A program made the translations under genes and the position numbers. The notes below the pieces were generated by a model. The model made no database searches. It was not told where the DNA came from and was given only the letters and a program-made list of their open reading frames with translations. 64,000 nt of DNA from CAWBLP01 sp963789495 (GTDB lineage: Bacteria; Pseudomonadota; Alphaproteobacteria; Acetobacterales; Acetobacteraceae): assembly GCA_963789495.1 (NCBI GenBank), contig CAWBLP010000008.1:1-64000 (forward strand). Reading direction: 5' to 3'. Positions 27,681-37,718 of the stretch are shown here, one piece after another (positions within the stretch are counted from its first letter, which is position 1; every line of letters begins with the position of its first letter).

Positions 27681-29627
27681 TGGCCATCGTCGTGCTGAGC
27701 TTCGCCGGCATCACCGCCGTCGCCCTGCTCGGCCTGGTTGAGCTGAAAGCCAACCTGATGGAGGATCGCAAAGCCAAGCTGCGCGACGTGATCGGACTGA
27801 CGGCTCAGGTGGTTACCAGCGAATACCAGGCAGCCATCGCTGCCGGACTTACCGAAGCGGTTGCCAAGGACCACGTCAAGGCCGCCTTGCGCAGCATGCG
27901 CTTTGGCAACGGCGATTATGTTTTCGCCTATGACACGCATGGCACCGGCATGGCTCTGCCGGACAGCAAGGACGAGGGCCAGGCCCGCTGGGATCTGAAA
28001 GATCCCGATGGCGTCTACCTCATTCGTGAGCTCATCCAGGGCGCCCAACGCGGCGGCGAATTCGTGACCTATCGCTTTCCGCGCGCCGGAAGCACCACGC
28101 CGGTGCCGAAACTCGCCTATAGCGTCATTCTCAAGCCGACCGGCTGGATGATCGGCAGCGGCATCTACATCGACGATGTCGATGCGATCTTCCACAATCA
28201 GATTTGGCGAATTCGGCTCCTTCGCCGGCCTCGCCTTGCTGCTGATCATCGGCATTTCTGTCCTGCTCGGCCGCAGCATCACCCGGCCTGTCGGCGACCT
28301 CACCGGCGTCATGCGGGCTTTGGCCGGCGGCAAACTGGACGTCTCGGTCGCCCATACCGCGCGACAGGACGAGATGGGCGAAATCGCCCGCGCCGTGTTG
28401 GTGTTCCAGGAGAGTGCCGTCGCCTTGCAACAGGCCCAGCTCGCGCAGGAAGCCGAACGCGCGCAGGCTGCGGCGGAAAAGCGCAAGGCACTCGACGGCA
28501 TGGCCATGACCATCGAGTCCGAGACCGGCATCGCTTTGGACCATATCCGCCAGCGCACCATCGAGATGACAACGGCGGCGGACCAGATGGGCGCCTCCGC
28601 CGACCGCACCGGCGCTTCCGCCGAAACCGCGGCCGCGGCAGCCGCGCAGGCGCTGGCGAACGTGCAGACCGTGGCCAGCGCCGCCGAACAGCTCGCGGCC
28701 TCGATCCGGGAGATCGGCAGCCAGGTCAGCCAGTCCAACGCGGTGGTCGGCCGCGCGGTGACCGCCGGCAGCGAGACGCGAACCACCATCGAGGCGCTGA
28801 ACCAGGAGGTGGAGCGCATCGGATCGGTGGCCGATATGATCGGCGACATCGCCGCCAAGACCAACCTGCTGGCGCTGAATGCCACCATCGAGGCGGCACG
28901 CGCCGGCGATGCCGGCAAGGGCTTCGCCGTCGTCGCCAGCGAAGTGAAGCAGCTCGCTACCCAGACCGCCCGCTCCACGCAAGAGATCGCCGGCCATATC
29001 GGCCAGGTACGCTCCGCCACCAGCGCCTCGGTCGCGGCGGTGGCCCGGATCGAACAGACCATCACGGAAATCAACGCCATCGCCAGCTCGATCGCCGCGG
29101 CGGTGGAACAGCAGGGCGCAGCCACGGCGGAAATCGCCCGCAACGTGACCGAAACCGCGAATGCCGCCAATGAGATGACTGCCCGCACCGCCGAGGTTTC
29201 GGCGGAGGCCCGGGAAACCGGCAGTCAGGCCGCCGAGGTCCACGGCAACGCCGTCGGCCTGAACGAGGCGATGGAGGAGCTGCGCCACACGGTGATCCGG
29301 GTGGTGCGCACCGCCACCCCGGAGGTCGATCGACGGGCCACGCCCCGCTACCCGGTCGATCTGACCTGCCAGCTGACGGTGGCGGGGCAGAGCCACAGCG
29401 CCCGCCTGGCCGACCTGTCGGATGCCGGTGCCCATCTCTGCGGCGGGCCACTGCTGCAGGCAGGCAGTCGGGGCACGCTCAGTGTCCAGGGCTTCGGCAG
29501 CCCGCTGCCGTTCGTGGTCCGGCAGAGCGAGGGCGACACTCTACGCGTGGCCTTCGCCCTGGACGAAGCCACTGCCGCACAGTTCCGCGGCACGGCTGAA
29601 CGGTTGACGCGACGGCGCGCTGCGTGA
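27641..29627 (+). pseudogene. Methyl-accepting chemotaxis protein with sCache and PilZ domains, frameshifted
   Basis: Reading from ATG 27641: a membrane helix (residues about 10-33), a single-Cache sensory domain (YVFAYDTHGTGMALPDSKDE, VILKPTGWMIGSGIYIDDVD), then a frameshift caused by an extra T in AATTCGG (28212/28213). The next frame has the second helix (FAGLALLLIIGISVLLGRS), HAMP (ITRPVGDLTGVMRALAGG), the MCP signalling hairpin (IGDIAAKTNLLALNATIEAA), and a C-terminal PilZ domain (RRATPRYPVDLTCQLTVAG ... LADLSDAGAHLCG). PilZ binds cyclic-di-GMP, so the receptor should integrate that signal with a small ligand sensed by Cache. Repairing one base gives about 661 residues. Confidence 0.87.
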
Positions 29628-29789
29628 TGGAAACCGGCTGGTTGGCGGATCTACCCGCTGCCGAGCGCGGCCATTCGGACAGACGCACGAACGCTTGCGC
29701 CATTGTCCCAACGGACCGCGAGCCCGCGCCACCGTCACGCGCAGAGAGACGCAAGCGGCGCGGCCGCCCCAGAGCCCTGCCCCGCGCAG

Positions 29790-31727
29790 TTACCGCGCGG
29801 TGATCGCCTGCGCGCCCGGCAGGGTCTGCGTCACGCCGATCGCGGCCAATGCCGTCGCCACGATGTCCTTCGCACTGAGCCCGGCAAACGCCAGCTGCTT
29901 CGCCTGCGAATCATGGTCGATGAACACGTCCGGCAGGATCATCGGCCGCACCTTCAGGCCCCGGTCCAGCAGGCCCTTGCTGGCCAGGTAATGCAGCACC
30001 TGGGAACTGAACCCGCCGATCGAGCCCTCCTCGATGGTGATCAGCACCTCGTGGTGCCGCGCCAGTTGCTCGATCATCGCGGTGTCGAGCGGCTTGGCGA
30101 AGCGGGCATCCGCCACCGTGGTCGACAGCCCCCGCGCCGCCAGCTCGTCCGCCGCCTTCATCGCATCGGCCAGACGCGGCCCCAGCGACAGGATCGCGAT
30201 CGTGCTGCCTTCCCGCAGCACCCGGCCCTTGCCGAGGGTCAGGATCTCGCCCTGCGTCGGCAGGACCACGCCGACACCCTCGCCACGCGGATAGCGCAAC
30301 CCGCTCGGCCGGTCGTCGATCGCGACCGCGGTCGCCACCGCATGCATCAGCTCCGCCTCGTCCGACGGCGCCATCAGCACGAAACCGGGCAGGCAGCCGA
30401 GATAGGCCAGGTCGAAGCTGCCGGAATGGGTGGCGCCATCGGCCCCCACCGGCCCGGCGCGATCCATCGCAAAGCGCACCGGCAGCGACTGGATCGCCAC
30501 GTCATGCACCACCTGGTCGTAGGCACGCTGCAGGAAGGTGGAATAGATCGCGCAGAACGGCTTCATGCCCTCGGTCGCCAGCCCGGCCGCGAAGGTCACC
30601 GCGTGCTGCTCCGCGATCCCCACATCGAAGCTGCGCTCGGGAAACCGCTTGGCGAACTTGTCCACCCCGGTGCCGGACGGCATCGCCGCAGTGATCACCA
30701 CGATGTTCGGGTCCCGCTCCGCCTCGCCGATCAGCGCGCCGGCAAACACGTTGGTATAGGAGGGCGGGCCAGGCGGCGCCTTCGCCTGCTCGCCGGTGAT
30801 GACGTTGAACTTCGACACGCTGTGCAGCTTGTCGGCCGAGGCCTCGGCCTTGGCGTAGCCCTTGCCCTTCTGGGTGATCGCATGCACCAGGATCGGGCCG
30901 CTCTCCTCCGCCTCGCGCACATTGCGCAGCACCGGCAGCAGATGGTCCAGATTATGGCCGTCGATCGGGCCGACGTAATAGAACCCCATCTCCTCGAACA
31001 GCGTGCCGCCGGTCAGCATGCCGCGGGCGTATTCCTCGGCGCGCCCCAGGGTACGCTCGATGCCGCGCGGGAAGCGCTTGGCCATCTTGGAGCCCAGCTC
31101 GCGCAGCGACAGGAAGCTGCGCGACGACATCAGCCGCGACAGATAGGCGCTCATCGCCCCCACCGGCGGCGCGATGCTCATGTCGTTGTCGTTCAGGATG
31201 ACGATCAGCCGGGAATGCAGCGCGCCGGCATTGTTCATCGCCTCATAGGCCATGCCGGCACTCATCGCGCCGTCGCCGATCACCGCAATCACGTTGCGAT
31301 CGTCCCGCTCGCCACGCGCGACCTTCAGGTCCCGCGCCACCGCCATGCCCAGCCCGGCGGAGATGGAGGTCGAGGAATGCGCAGCGCCGAACGGATCGTA
31401 CTCGCTCTCAGCGCGACGGGTGAAGCCGGACAGCCCGCCGCCCTGGCGCAGGGTGCGGATGCGGTCGCGCCGACCGGTGAGGATCTTATGCGGATAGGCC
31501 TGGTGCCCGACATCCCACAGCAGCCGATCGGTCGGCGTGTCGAACACGGCATGGATCGCGACGGTCAGCTCCACCACACCCAGCGAGGCGCCAAGGTGGC
31601 CGCCGGTGACCGACACGGCGTCAATGGTCTCCGCACGCAGTTCGTCCGCAAGCTGACGCAGTTGCTCGGGCGAGAAATTCCGCAGATCGGCCGGAACACG
31701 AACCCGATCCAGAAGTTTGGTATCCAC
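29790..31727 (-). CDS. dxs: 1-deoxy-D-xylulose-5-phosphate synthase
   Basis: A 645-residue thiamine-diphosphate enzyme that condenses pyruvate and glyceraldehyde-3-phosphate, the first step of the MEP isoprenoid route. The ThDP motif GDGAMSAGMAYEAMNN is intact, with GGHLGASLGVVELT and the early catalytic His (WDVGHQAYPHKILTGRR). The transketolase-like middle domain has IAEQHAVTFAAGLA and DRAGPVGADGATHSG; the C-terminal domain ends with IEEGSIGGFSSQV. It is 27 bases downstream of ispA on the same strand, so the two form an isoprenoid operon. Confidence 0.97.
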   Translation of the reverse strand: MDTKLLDRVRVPADLRNFSPEQLRQLADELRAETIDAVSVTGGHLGASLGVVELTVAIHAVFDTPTDRLLWDVGHQAYPHKILTGRRDRIRTLRQGGGLSGFTRRAESEYDPFGAAHSSTSISAGLGMAVARDLKVARGERDDRNVIAVIGDGAMSAGMAYEAMNNAGALHSRLIVILNDNDMSIAPPVGAMSAYLSRLMSSRSFLSLRELGSKMAKRFPRGIERTLGRAEEYARGMLTGGTLFEEMGFYYVGPIDGHNLDHLLPVLRNVREAEESGPILVHAITQKGKGYAKAEASADKLHSVSKFNVITGEQAKAPPGPPSYTNVFAGALIGEAERDPNIVVITAAMPSGTGVDKFAKRFPERSFDVGIAEQHAVTFAAGLATEGMKPFCAIYSTFLQRAYDQVVHDVAIQSLPVRFAMDRAGPVGADGATHSGSFDLAYLGCLPGFVLMAPSDEAELMHAVATAVAIDDRPSGLRYPRGEGVGVVLPTQGEILTLGKGRVLREGSTIAILSLGPRLADAMKAADELAARGLSTTVADARFAKPLDTAMIEQLARHHEVLITIEEGSIGGFSSQVLHYLASKGLLDRGLKVRPMILPDVFIDHDSQAKQLAFAGLSAKDIVATALAAIGVTQTLPGAQAITAR

Positions 31728-31754
31728 CGGTTATCCCCTCTGCTTCGTCGCCGG

Positions 31755-32675
31755 TTAGCTTCGCCGGGTCACAACATAGGCGGCGAGGGCCTGCAGCAAG
31801 CGGGCCTTCTCGCCGAAACTGTCCAGATGGTCGGCGGCCTGGCGCGCCAGCATCTCGGCATGGGAGCGTGCCCGCTCGGGACCCAGTATCGCCACCATCG
31901 TTGCTTTGCCAGCCGCCGCGTCCTTGCCTGCCGTCTTGCCGGTCTCCTCCGTACTGCCCTCGGCGTCCAGTAGATCATCCGCGATCTGAAACGCCGCCCC
32001 CAGGTCGCGCCCGTATCCCGCCAGCAAATGCCGCTGTGCCACCGGCGCTCGGCCCAGGATCGCGCCCGATTCGGCGCTGAACTGTATCAGCCGCCCGGTC
32101 TTCAGCGCCTGCAACCGGGTAATGGCCGGCCCGTCCAGCGTCTGGCCCTCGGCCAGCATGTCGATCATCTGTCCGCCGGCCATGCCGCGGGCTCCGGCTG
32201 CCGCCCCCAACGCCATGACCAGCTCGCAGCGTGCCTGCGAATCGGAGTGGGTATCGTGTTCTGCCAGAACTTCGAACGCACGGGCCTGCAATGCATCGCC
32301 GGCCAGAATAGCCGTCGCCTCATCAAACGCCTTGTGAGTGGAAGGTTTGCCACGACGCAAATCGTCATTGTCCATTGCCGGCAGATCATCATGCACCAAC
32401 GAATAGGCGTGCAGCATCTCGATCGAAGCGGCCACCCGGGCGGCGCAGGTCTCCGACACCGCGAACAACGCCGCCGACTGCATCACCAGGAAAGCGCGCA
32501 TGCGCTTGCCGCCGCCGAGGGTGGCATAGCGCATGGCCTCCGCCAGGCGGGCTTCGGCGCCTTCCGGCGGAGGCAGCAACGCTTCCAGCGCCTCCTCGAC
32601 CAGGGCTCCCACCCGCGTCAATGCCCGGCGCAGGTCTTCGCCCGCAGCCGCCAGCTCGATGCTATCCGATGCCAA
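31755..32675 (-). CDS. ispA: Farnesyl diphosphate synthase (polyprenyl synthetase)
   Basis: A 306-residue trans-isoprenyl diphosphate synthase. The first Asp-rich motif is DDLPAMD (about residues 96-102), the second DDLLD (near 238), with LGGGKRMRAFLV and HAYSLVHDD around the substrate site and KTGRLIQFSAESGA near the middle. The residue two before the first motif region suits a short-chain (C15) product. FPP feeds hopanoid, quinone and undecaprenyl synthesis. It precedes dxs; the small gene xseB, often next to ispA, is not present here. Confidence 0.93.
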   Translation of the reverse strand: MASDSIELAAAGEDLRRALTRVGALVEEALEALLPPPEGAEARLAEAMRYATLGGGKRMRAFLVMQSAALFAVSETCAARVAASIEMLHAYSLVHDDLPAMDNDDLRRGKPSTHKAFDEATAILAGDALQARAFEVLAEHDTHSDSQARCELVMALGAAAGARGMAGGQMIDMLAEGQTLDGPAITRLQALKTGRLIQFSAESGAILGRAPVAQRHLLAGYGRDLGAAFQIADDLLDAEGSTEETGKTAGKDAAAGKATMVAILGPERARSHAEMLARQAADHLDSFGEKARLLQALAAYVVTRRS

Positions 32676-32988
32676 AGTGAACCCCGTGCATATGACCCGT
32701 TAGGGTAAACCCAGACGGACGCGCCGCCTGGTGCCACAAACGCCTGCACGGTGACGACAATCCGCCTCTGTTGCGAGAATGCCACAGTCGACGGTCACCA
32801 AGTGGCGCCGGCGGGCCTGCTTTAGCGCAGGGTGGCGTAATGTGCCATAGCACCGCGTCAGGGTTGCACCCTTGCGCGTTGTCGGGTCGAGGCCAAGCTG
32901 TCATACCCGACCAACCCGCTAGGTCATTCATGCGGGGTCCCCTGGAAGTTCCCCAGGGGGCACCGCCGCCGGAGGAGTAAGTAGCTGC
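32676..32988. other. Divergent intergenic region, ispA / ispH
   Basis: About 313 bases between the minus-strand ispA-dxs and plus-strand ispH-hpnH. No open frame with a recognisable protein is present. A palindromic stretch GTCCCCTGGAAGTTCCCCAGGGG (32938-32960) and the Shine-Dalgarno GGAGGAG precede ispH. The two isoprenoid transcripts probably start here, but I could not point to clear promoter hexamers. Confidence 0.45.
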
Positions 32989-33918
32989 ATGATTCGCGTC
33001 ATCCTGGCCCAGCCGCGCGGCTTCTGCGCCGGCGTCGAACGGGCCATCGAGATCGTCGAGCGCGCGCTGAAAAAGTTCGGACCGCCCATCTATGTCCGGC
33101 ATGAGATCGTCCATAACCGCCATGTGGTGGAGAATCTGCGCAACCGCGGCGCAGTGTTCGTCGATGAGCTGGACGAGGTGCCGCCAGGCGCGATGACCGT
33201 CTTCTCGGCCCATGGCGTGGCCAAGCGGGTCGAGGAATGGGCGGCTGAACGCGGCCTGCCGGTCATCGACGCCACCTGTCCGCTGGTCGCCAAGGTGCAT
33301 AACGAGGGTCGCCGCTACGCCGCCCAGGGCCGCGAGATCGTGCTGGTCGGGCATGCCGGCCACGCCGAGGTGGTGGGCACGATCGGCCAGGTGCCCGGCA
33401 AGGTGCATCTGGTGCAGACCGTCGATGATGTCGGCGAACTGCAGGTGGCCGACCCGGACAAGCTGGCCTACATTACGCAGACCACGCTGTCGGTCGACGA
33501 CACCCGCGGCATCATCGCCGCACTGAAGGCACGGTTTCCCACAATCGTCGGGCCGGATGTCCGTGACATCTGCTACGCCACCCAGAACCGCCAGCAGGCA
33601 GTGCGGGAGCTCGGGCGGGCGGTGGACATGATCCTGGTGGTGGGCTCGCGCAATTCCTCCAACTCGAACCGGCTGCGCGAGATCGGAGAGGAGCTGGGCA
33701 AGCCCGCCTACCTGATCGACGACGCCGACTCGCTGCAGGCCGAATGGTTCACCGACATCGAGTCGGTGGGGCTGACCGCCGGCGCCTCGGCCCCCGAAAC
33801 GCTGGTGCAAGGCGTGATCGCCGGGCTGCGCCGGTTCGGCGAGATCGAGGTCTCCACCCTCACCGGGGTGGAGGAAAATGTCCGCTTCCGCTTTCCGGCC
33901 GAACTGGCCGACGCCTGA
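32989..33918 (+). CDS. ispH: 4-hydroxy-3-methylbut-2-enyl diphosphate reductase
   Basis: A 309-residue [4Fe-4S] enzyme, the last step of the MEP pathway, making IPP and DMAPP. The three cluster cysteines are visible in QPRGFCAGVERAI, IDATCPLVAKVH and RDICYATQNRQQA. Substrate-binding histidines lie in VRHEIVHNRHVVE and LVGHAGHAEV; SSNSNRLREIGE and ASAPETLVQGVI are typical. It is preceded by GGAGGAG and followed 15 bases later by hpnH, linking isoprenoid output to hopanoid tailoring. Confidence 0.97.
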   Translation: MIRVILAQPRGFCAGVERAIEIVERALKKFGPPIYVRHEIVHNRHVVENLRNRGAVFVDELDEVPPGAMTVFSAHGVAKRVEEWAAERGLPVIDATCPLVAKVHNEGRRYAAQGREIVLVGHAGHAEVVGTIGQVPGKVHLVQTVDDVGELQVADPDKLAYITQTTLSVDDTRGIIAALKARFPTIVGPDVRDICYATQNRQQAVRELGRAVDMILVVGSRNSSNSNRLREIGEELGKPAYLIDDADSLQAEWFTDIESVGLTAGASAPETLVQGVIAGLRRFGEIEVSTLTGVEENVRFRFPAELADA

Positions 33919-33933
33919 GGAGTTTGTGGCCCC

Positions 33934-35088
33934 ATGGCCGTACCGTTGAACCAGGCGATCCGTGTCGGCGCCTATGTGCTCAAGCAGCATCTGACTGGGC
34001 GCAAGCGCTACCCGCTGGTGCTGATGCTGGAGCCGTTGTTCCGCTGCAACCTGGCCTGCGCCGGCTGCGGCAAGATCGACTATCCGGCCGAAATCCTGAA
34101 CCAGCGCCTGTCGGTCGCCGAATGCATGGAGGCGGTCGAGGAATGCAATGCGCCGGTGGTGGTGATCGCCGGCGGCGAGCCGCTGCTGCACAAGGAAATC
34201 GACCAGATCGTCGAGGGAGCGATCGCGCGCAAGAAGTTCGTCATCGTCTGCACCAACGCGCTGCTGCTCGAAAAGAAGATGGACCTGTTCAAGCCGAACA
34301 AGTGGTTCTCCTGGTCGGTGCATCTCGATGGCGGGCGCGAGGAGCATGACATCTCGGTCTGCCAGACCGGCGTCTATGACCGCGCGGTCGCGGCGATCGC
34401 CGAATCGAAGCGGCGCGGCTTCCGCACCATCATCAATGCCACCCTGTTCGACACCGCCCAGCCGGAGAAGGTGGCGACATTCTTCGACGACGTGATGGCG
34501 ATGGGCGTGGACGGAATCTCCGTCTCCCCCGGCTATGCCTATGAACGGGCCCCGGACCAGGCGCATTTCCTGGCGCGCAAGCGAACCAAGGAGCTGTTCC
34601 GCGGCATCTTCGCCCGCCAGGGCAAGGGCACGTGGAAGAAGAAGTGGTCGTTCAACCAGTCCTCCATGTTCCTGGACTTCCTGGCCGGCAACCAGACCTT
34701 CCATTGCACCCCGTGGGGCAATCCGACGCGTACTTATTTCGGCTGGCAGCGCCCCTGCTACCTGCTGGGCGAGGGCTACGCCAAGAGCTTCAAGGAGCTG
34801 ATGGAAGAGACCGACTGGGATCGCTACGGCACCGGCAACTACGAGAAATGCGCCAACTGCATGGTGCATTCCGGTTACGAGGCGACCGCGGTGACCGAGA
34901 CGGTGCGCCGCCCCTGGCGCGCCGCGGCGCAGGTGCTGCGCGGCATCCGCACCGAGGGTGAGATGGCGCCCGAAATCTCGCTGGCGAACCAGCGCCCCGC
35001 CGAATACGTGTTCAGCCGGCATGTCGAGCAGGCGCTGACGCGGATCCGGTCCAGGAAGACCGACCAGGTGGCCGACGCCGCCGACTGA
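33934..35088 (+). CDS. hpnH: Adenosyl-hopene transferase HpnH (radical SAM)
   Basis: A 384-residue B12-independent radical SAM enzyme. The [4Fe-4S] motif CNLACAGC (C38, C42, C45) lies in LFRCNLACAGCGKIDYP; GGEPLLHKEI is the SAM-binding glycine motif. The C-terminal DUF3463 region has a second Cys group (CANCMVHSGYE). HpnH adds the 5'-deoxyadenosyl radical to diploptene, the first committed step to extended C35 hopanoids. It is in a probable operon with ispH. Downstream hopanoid genes (hpnG and others) are not in the next 1.4 kb. Confidence 0.95.
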   Translation: MAVPLNQAIRVGAYVLKQHLTGRKRYPLVLMLEPLFRCNLACAGCGKIDYPAEILNQRLSVAECMEAVEECNAPVVVIAGGEPLLHKEIDQIVEGAIARKKFVIVCTNALLLEKKMDLFKPNKWFSWSVHLDGGREEHDISVCQTGVYDRAVAAIAESKRRGFRTIINATLFDTAQPEKVATFFDDVMAMGVDGISVSPGYAYERAPDQAHFLARKRTKELFRGIFARQGKGTWKKKWSFNQSSMFLDFLAGNQTFHCTPWGNPTRTYFGWQRPCYLLGEGYAKSFKELMEETDWDRYGTGNYEKCANCMVHSGYEATAVTETVRRPWRAAAQVLRGIRTEGEMAPEISLANQRPAEYVFSRHVEQALTRIRSRKTDQVADAAD

Positions 35089-36538
35089 GCCGGAGCCTCT
35101 GCCGGAATTGGGGCAGCATCGGCCGGGTCATCGCATGTCGATCGGCCGCGCCTGGTTGCGCACGGGTTCGCCGCTGGCCGCGTGGACCGGGACGGGATTG
35201 CCGGTGCGGCGAGCGCCGCGCCAACGCGCCGCGCGAACCTTGTACGGCGGAAGTCTGACCGGCGCCCCGCGTCCCCCATGCGACGGGACCCCAACCGGCG
35301 CGGCGCGTGAATCCGTTGCGTACGGACTCTGACCGACGCGCCTCGTAAACTCCAGGGCGGCGAGCCGGATCGGCGAGCGGCATGAACGCCTGTGCGCTCC
35401 GCGACGTGCTGTCTGGTGGTCTGATCTGTCGCGCGTCGCGCCGGATCGACGCATCGGTCGCCGAACCTGCGACCACCTGGCTCACGGTGCATAGGGTGTT
35501 TGCGTCACGCACGACACCGCCGATCCAGGTCCCCGAATAATGTCCACTACGAAAAGGGGCGGATACGAAGCGCGACGCATTTGTTTTGGCTGGAAACGGC
35601 AGCCAGCCCCGTTGCGTCCCAAGTGTGGCAAGCAGGGCAGTGCGGATAGAATCCAGATATAGCGGACCCAAGGTAGAAGAGCAATATTATAGACGGTATA
35701 CCGCATTCCTAGCATCGAATGTTGGCAAGTATAATAGGGAATTATATTAACGTTCTCCGCGCTTATCAGCAACTTAACGTTCTTCGCCGTGCGCTCTGTG
35801 ATAAAATCTTGCCTGTGATACTACGCCCCCCGATGATGGGGGGAACACCGATGCATCGCGACCCGTCGCCCGTTTGATGGTCGTTGGACAAAGGCGACAT
35901 CCCCTCCCCTTCCGGACTTGGGCCTCTACACGGTCCAAGGTCGGGGCAGAGGCGCCTGATCGCGCCGCGGACGCACCGCCCCTGCCATGGCCGCTCCCGC
36001 CTCTGGTCCGCTCCCCGCCCCCGGCCCGCAAGGGGAAGGAACCGCTGCCTCAAGCTGTGCCCACTTCCCCCCACAGTGGCGCAGTGATGGAGCGCTCCGC
36101 GATGGACGGAATGATCGCGCCGATCCGCCTTCACGCCATCTCCGACCGCTCAGCCAGTTTCAGCGTTGCCGCCGGCGCGACACCGGAAGCGATGGTCCGC
36201 ACGCAGGATCAAATCGCGTCGCAAACTCGGCCCGCCGAACCACCGCGTGCCGCACCGAGCCATCAACCCCCATCCTGAGGATTTTGAGCACTAGCGCTGC
36301 CCCGGCAATCCGTGGCAACGATGAGGACCGCATGCTGCGGAGCACGCGCAGCTGCGCACGCGACGCCAGCATCCTCACCTGCCAGCGGCAGGCCGTTAGT
36401 TGGGCAGGCCGTTAATTATCCGGACCGACCCGCCACGGTCCGCGGCCTCGAGAGACACCCGGGCAACACGGTTCAAAGCTGGAAACGCCCCTGCCCCATC
36501 CCCGACCCGCCGCGCCCGAGCAGCGCGCCACCCGCATC
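35089..36538. other. 1.45-kb gene-free region with AT-rich core
   Basis: No frame in this stretch looks like a protein. The first 450 bases are GC-rich with loose internal repeats (GACCGGCGC and TCTGACCG units). About 35640-35830 is strikingly AT-richer than the surroundings, with TATAAT at 35730-35735 and two copies of TTAACGTTCTYCGC at 35747-35760 and 35774-35787, 27 bases apart. The last 600 bases hold Pro/Arg-rich noncoding frames and the repeat GGGCAGGCCGTTA (near 36395). It may be a relic of lost accessory DNA or a large regulatory region. Confidence 0.5.
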
Positions 36539-37636
36539 GTGTTCTTCATCGCCGGCTTCGCCGTGGCCGCCTGGGCGCCGCTCGTGCCCTATGCCAAAGC
36601 CCGCGCCGACCTCAATGACGGCCTGCTCGGCCTGCTCCTGCTCTGCTTCGGCGTCGGCGCAATGCTCACCATGCCACTGGTCGGCGCCCTCGCCGCCCGG
36701 TTCGGCTGCCGCCGCGTCATCGTGGCCGCGACCATATTGCTGATCCTCACCCTGCCGTGCCTCGCCACCCTGGCCAGCCCGATCCTGCTCGCCGTCGCCC
36801 TGTTCGGATTCGGAGCGGCGATCGGCGCCATCGATGTCACCATGAACATCCAAGCGATCATCGTGGAACGCGCCGCCGGCCGCGCCATGATGTCAGGTTT
36901 TCATGCCCTGTTCAGCCTGGGCGGCATCGCCGGCGCGGCCGGCTTCACGGCGCTGCTGGTCTCCGGCATCACCCCGCTCGCCGCAACCCTCTGCGTGGTC
37001 GGCGGCATCGCGCTGGCACTCGTCGCCTCGGTCGCGCATCTGCTGCCCTATGGCAGCGCGCGGGGCGGCCCGGTTTTCGCCCTGCCGCACGGCGTCGTGC
37101 TGCTGATCGGCGCGCTCTGCTTCATCATGTTCCTGACCGAGGGCGCGGTGCTGGACTGGAGCGCGCTCTTCCTCTCCGCCACGCGGGAGGTGGACAAAGC
37201 CTATGCCGGCCTCGGCTATGCCGCCTTCGCCCTCGCCATGACGCTGGGCCGCCTCACCGGCGACCGCATCGTGCAACGCTTCGGCGGACCGGCCATCCTG
37301 CTGGGCGGCGGGATCTGCGCGGCAACCGGCTTTGCCATCGCCACGCTGGTGCCGGCCTGGCCGGTGGCGCTGGTCGGCTATGCGCTGGTCGGCACCGGCT
37401 GCGCCAACATCGTCCCGGTGCTGTTCACCAGTGCCGGCCGCCAGACCGTCATGCCGGAGCACCTGGCCGTGCCGGCGATCACCACGTTCGGCTATGCCGG
37501 CGTCCTCGCCGGACCGGCGGCGATCGGCTTCGTGGCACAGGCGACCAGCCTGACGGCGGCGTTTCTCATCGTGGCGCTGCTGCTGCTGGGGGTCGCCGCC
37601 AGTGGCCACCGGTTGCGAGCCGCGATCGGGTTGTAG
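36539..37636 (+). CDS. MFS transporter
   Basis: A 365-residue, 12-helix major facilitator protein. It starts FFIAGFAVAAWAPLVPYAKA (helix 1), then LLGLLLLCFGVGAMLTMPLVGALAARFGCRR with the loop 2-3 motif, GFGAAIGAIDVTMNIQAIIVERAAGRAMMSGFHALFSLGG (helices 4-5), FLTEGAVLDWSALFL (helix 7), and GNLTGDRIV-like RLTGDRIVQRFGG. It resembles the YbjJ-like/fucose-permease-related MFS subgroup whose substrates are mostly unknown. GTG 36539 is the earliest standard start in frame; about 20 upstream codons may also be translated. No regulator or enzyme neighbour suggests a substrate. Confidence 0.85.
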   Translation: MFFIAGFAVAAWAPLVPYAKARADLNDGLLGLLLLCFGVGAMLTMPLVGALAARFGCRRVIVAATILLILTLPCLATLASPILLAVALFGFGAAIGAIDVTMNIQAIIVERAAGRAMMSGFHALFSLGGIAGAAGFTALLVSGITPLAATLCVVGGIALALVASVAHLLPYGSARGGPVFALPHGVVLLIGALCFIMFLTEGAVLDWSALFLSATREVDKAYAGLGYAAFALAMTLGRLTGDRIVQRFGGPAILLGGGICAATGFAIATLVPAWPVALVGYALVGTGCANIVPVLFTSAGRQTVMPEHLAVPAITTFGYAGVLAGPAAIGFVAQATSLTAAFLIVALLLLGVAASGHRLRAAIGL

Positions 37637-37718
37637 GCGCAGGCTGGGCGTTGCGGGACGGACGGCGGGAAAATTCGCGGGTGCCGAACCTGCGTCCGGC
37701 ATGACGCGGCAACAGCCG

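Noticed and set aside
29703..31973. Long open frame (756 codons) opposite dxs
   Set aside because: Mirror of the dxs gene, His/Arg/Gln-rich and domainless.
35482..35772. Minus-strand frame of 96 codons in the AT-rich region
   Set aside because: No Shine-Dalgarno, no domain and a composition that follows local base content.
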